Assembly: GCA_947649645.1 (NCBI GenBank)
Contig: CANSSP010000011.1
Span: 37,431-101,430, forward strand
DNA from: an uncultured Roseburia sp.
GTDB taxonomy: Bacteria > Bacillota > Clostridia > Lachnospirales > Lachnospiraceae
Direction: 5' to 3'
DNA: 64,000 nt
Positions within the stretch are counted from its first letter, which is position 1; each line of letters starts with the position of its first letter. Positions 62,530 through 64,000 of this stretch are shown here, in pieces. The notes under the pieces are model-generated. The model did no database searches. It was not told the origin of the DNA and was given only the letters and a program-made list of their open reading frames with translations. The translations under genes were made by a program, and so were the position numbers.

Positions 62530-63981
62530 ATGCAGAAAAATGATCTGATTCATCTGGAAGTGACAGATATGGGAACCGACGGGGCCGGGATTGGCAGATA
62601 TGAGGGAATGACTTTTTTTATAAAAGATGCGGTTGCCGGCGATACAGTCCGGGCGCGTGTGATGAAAGTGAAAAAAAATTATGGCTACGCCCGGCTGGAA
62701 GAGGTTCTGATTCCGTCTGCTTACCGGGTGGAACCGGCGTGTGAGCTGCACAGGCGCTGCGGAGGATGCCAGATGCAGACGCTTTTGTACGACAGACAGC
62801 TTGCGCTGAAGCAGAAAATGGTTAGTGAGAAGCTCGTGCGCATCGGGGGTTTTGCCCCGGAAGTACCTGCATGTATTTTTGAGCCGCCGGTGGGGATGGA
62901 GCAGCCGTATCGCTACCGGAATAAGGCACTGTTTCCGATCGGCATGGGAAAAGAGGGAGAAATAGCCGCAGGCTTTTATGCGGCGAGATCACACAATATC
63001 ATTCCGGTGTCAGACTGTCAGCTGGGAGTGGAGGAAAACAGAGCCGTTCTGGATTGCGTGCTGTCTTATATGAAAGAAAGCCATGTGAGGCCGTACGACG
63101 AGACGACGGGAAAGGGACTGATCCGTCATGTGCTGATTCGATATGGTTTTGTGACAGGGGAGATTATGGTCTGTGTAATCATAAACGGGAGCCGTCTTCC
63201 GGCGCAGCAGAAACTGATTGAGAAATTGTGTAAAATAAGAGGGATGAAGAGTATTTCTCTGAATCAGAATAAAAAGAATACAAATATAATAATGGGGGAG
63301 ACAACGGAGACAATCTGGGGGAATGGGTATATCACAGATTATATTTATCTCCGTGACCCTGGGTCAGATTTTCAGAGGACGGATACCGCGATTGCGTACC
63401 AGATTTCTCCGCAATCGTTTTACCAGGTAAATCCGGAGCAGACAGAAAAGCTGTATTCTCTTGCGCTGGAATATGCCGGGTTGACCGGAAAGGAGACGGT
63501 GTGGGATCTGTACTGCGGGATCGGGACGATTTCTCTGTTTTTAGCGCAGAGGGCCGGTATGGTATACGGTGTGGAGGCTGTAGGACAGGCGGTGGAAGAT
63601 GCAAAAAGAAACGCTGTCCACAACGGTATCACAAACGCTGTTTTTTTCGAAGGAAAGGCCGAAGAGGTTTTGCCGGAATTTTATCAGAACGGTCCGGCCG
63701 GCAGGGATGATTTTCACGGGGAGGGAGCGGATATGCGGCATCCCGATGTGATCGTGGTGGACCCGCCGCGGAAAGGGTGCGATGCGCGGTGTCTGGAAGT
63801 TATGCTCAGGATGAGACCGGAGAGGATTGTGTATGTGAGCTGTGACCCTGCCACGCTGGCGAGAGATCTTCGGATTTTGTGTGATGGGGGATATGAGATC
63901 AGGAGGGGGAGAGTGGTGGATCAGTTTTGTCATACGATGCATGTGGAGACGGTAGTATTGTTGTCAAAGGTACAGAAGTAA
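62530..63981 (+). CDS. 23S rRNA uracil-5-methyltransferase, RlmCD/RumA type
   Basis: 483 residues. An N-terminal TRAM domain (DMGTDGAGIGRYEGMTFFIK) is followed by an Fe-S Cys cluster (CELHRRCGGCQMQ) and the SAM domain with YQVNPEQTEKLYSLAL, DLYCGIGTISLFLA, DPPRKGCDARC and the nucleophile Cys in YVSCDPATLARDL. It makes m5U in 23S rRNA; Firmicute RlmCD does both 747 and 1939, but which site applies is not readable. GAGG precedes the start. Nothing is seen in the last 19 bases of the window. Confidence 0.93.
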   Translation: MQKNDLIHLEVTDMGTDGAGIGRYEGMTFFIKDAVAGDTVRARVMKVKKNYGYARLEEVLIPSAYRVEPACELHRRCGGCQMQTLLYDRQLALKQKMVSEKLVRIGGFAPEVPACIFEPPVGMEQPYRYRNKALFPIGMGKEGEIAAGFYAARSHNIIPVSDCQLGVEENRAVLDCVLSYMKESHVRPYDETTGKGLIRHVLIRYGFVTGEIMVCVIINGSRLPAQQKLIEKLCKIRGMKSISLNQNKKNTNIIMGETTETIWGNGYITDYIYLRDPGSDFQRTDTAIAYQISPQSFYQVNPEQTEKLYSLALEYAGLTGKETVWDLYCGIGTISLFLAQRAGMVYGVEAVGQAVEDAKRNAVHNGITNAVFFEGKAEEVLPEFYQNGPAGRDDFHGEGADMRHPDVIVVDPPRKGCDARCLEVMLRMRPERIVYVSCDPATLARDLRILCDGGYEIRRGRVVDQFCHTMHVETVVLLSKVQK

Positions 63982-64000
63982 ATATAGAAAAATGACTTAT

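Noticed and set aside
1..64000. tRNA or rRNA genes, prophage or transposon
   Set aside because: No tRNA T-loop/acceptor pattern, rRNA-like block, transposase, integrase or terminal inverted repeat was seen by eye; a tRNAscan or IS search would settle this.

Overview
This window looks like chromosome from a spore-forming member of the Clostridia, most likely Lachnospiraceae. The pointers are SpoVT, a FabK-type enoyl-ACP reductase, a Clostridia-style S10/spc/alpha ribosomal cluster with a KOW protein between map and infA, type Z S14, strong AGGAGG ribosome sites and several GTG/TTG starts. No species is claimed. I see no prophage, transposase, integrase, CRISPR array, tRNA or rRNA gene.

Layout. 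Positions 1-10265 hold a mixed set: a truncated DUF5808/PH-like membrane protein, a MATE exporter, a DUF362 protein, a VanRS-like two-component pair, a small FliD-C-like protein behind a possible sigma-D promoter, NfeD, a patatin phospholipase, a D-2-hydroxyacid dehydrogenase and a zinc-dependent phospholipase C. Positions 10396-18887 run rightward: LTA-synthase-like sulfatase, ferredoxin-tailed aldo/keto reductase, HAD phosphatase, VTT membrane protein, SpoVT, a lipoprotein with a possible RNase-like domain, TcdA and a class A PBP. Positions 18926-22024 run leftward: ThiT under a TPP riboswitch, a soluble chemoreceptor, and a FIST sensor protein with a long repeat-containing leader.

Positions 22284-30338 are a type II fatty-acid operon in the order acpP-fabK-fabD-fabG-fabF-fabZ-accDA-fabH-fabT. 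It has a strong promoter and a FabT-like operator candidate at its head. accD and accA are fused, and accB and accC are absent. Next come a secreted Cys/His repeat protein, a large hybrid histidine kinase, a second hybrid kinase whose phospho-acceptor His is Asn, and an SseB-domain protein.

Positions 37399-54914 are the S10-spc-alpha ribosomal supercluster (rpsJ to rplQ) with secY, adk, map, infA and rpoA. It has a long structured leader, a strong internal promoter before rpmJ, and hairpins in most of its unusually long gaps. Downstream, leftward mutS2-RR-HK ends in a 28-bp tandem repeat that contains the kinase stop codon. The window closes with a rightward HtrA-like protein lacking catalytic residues, a YhaM-type exonuclease and an RlmCD/RumA-type methyltransferase.

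The most interesting signals are the Cys/His repeat protein (30444), the FIST leader with duplicated modules, a leader repeat shared by the chemoreceptor and mutS2 whose differences are all transitions, the 28-bp array, the pseudokinase, the HtrA-like pseudoprotease, and the accDA fusion without accB/accC.
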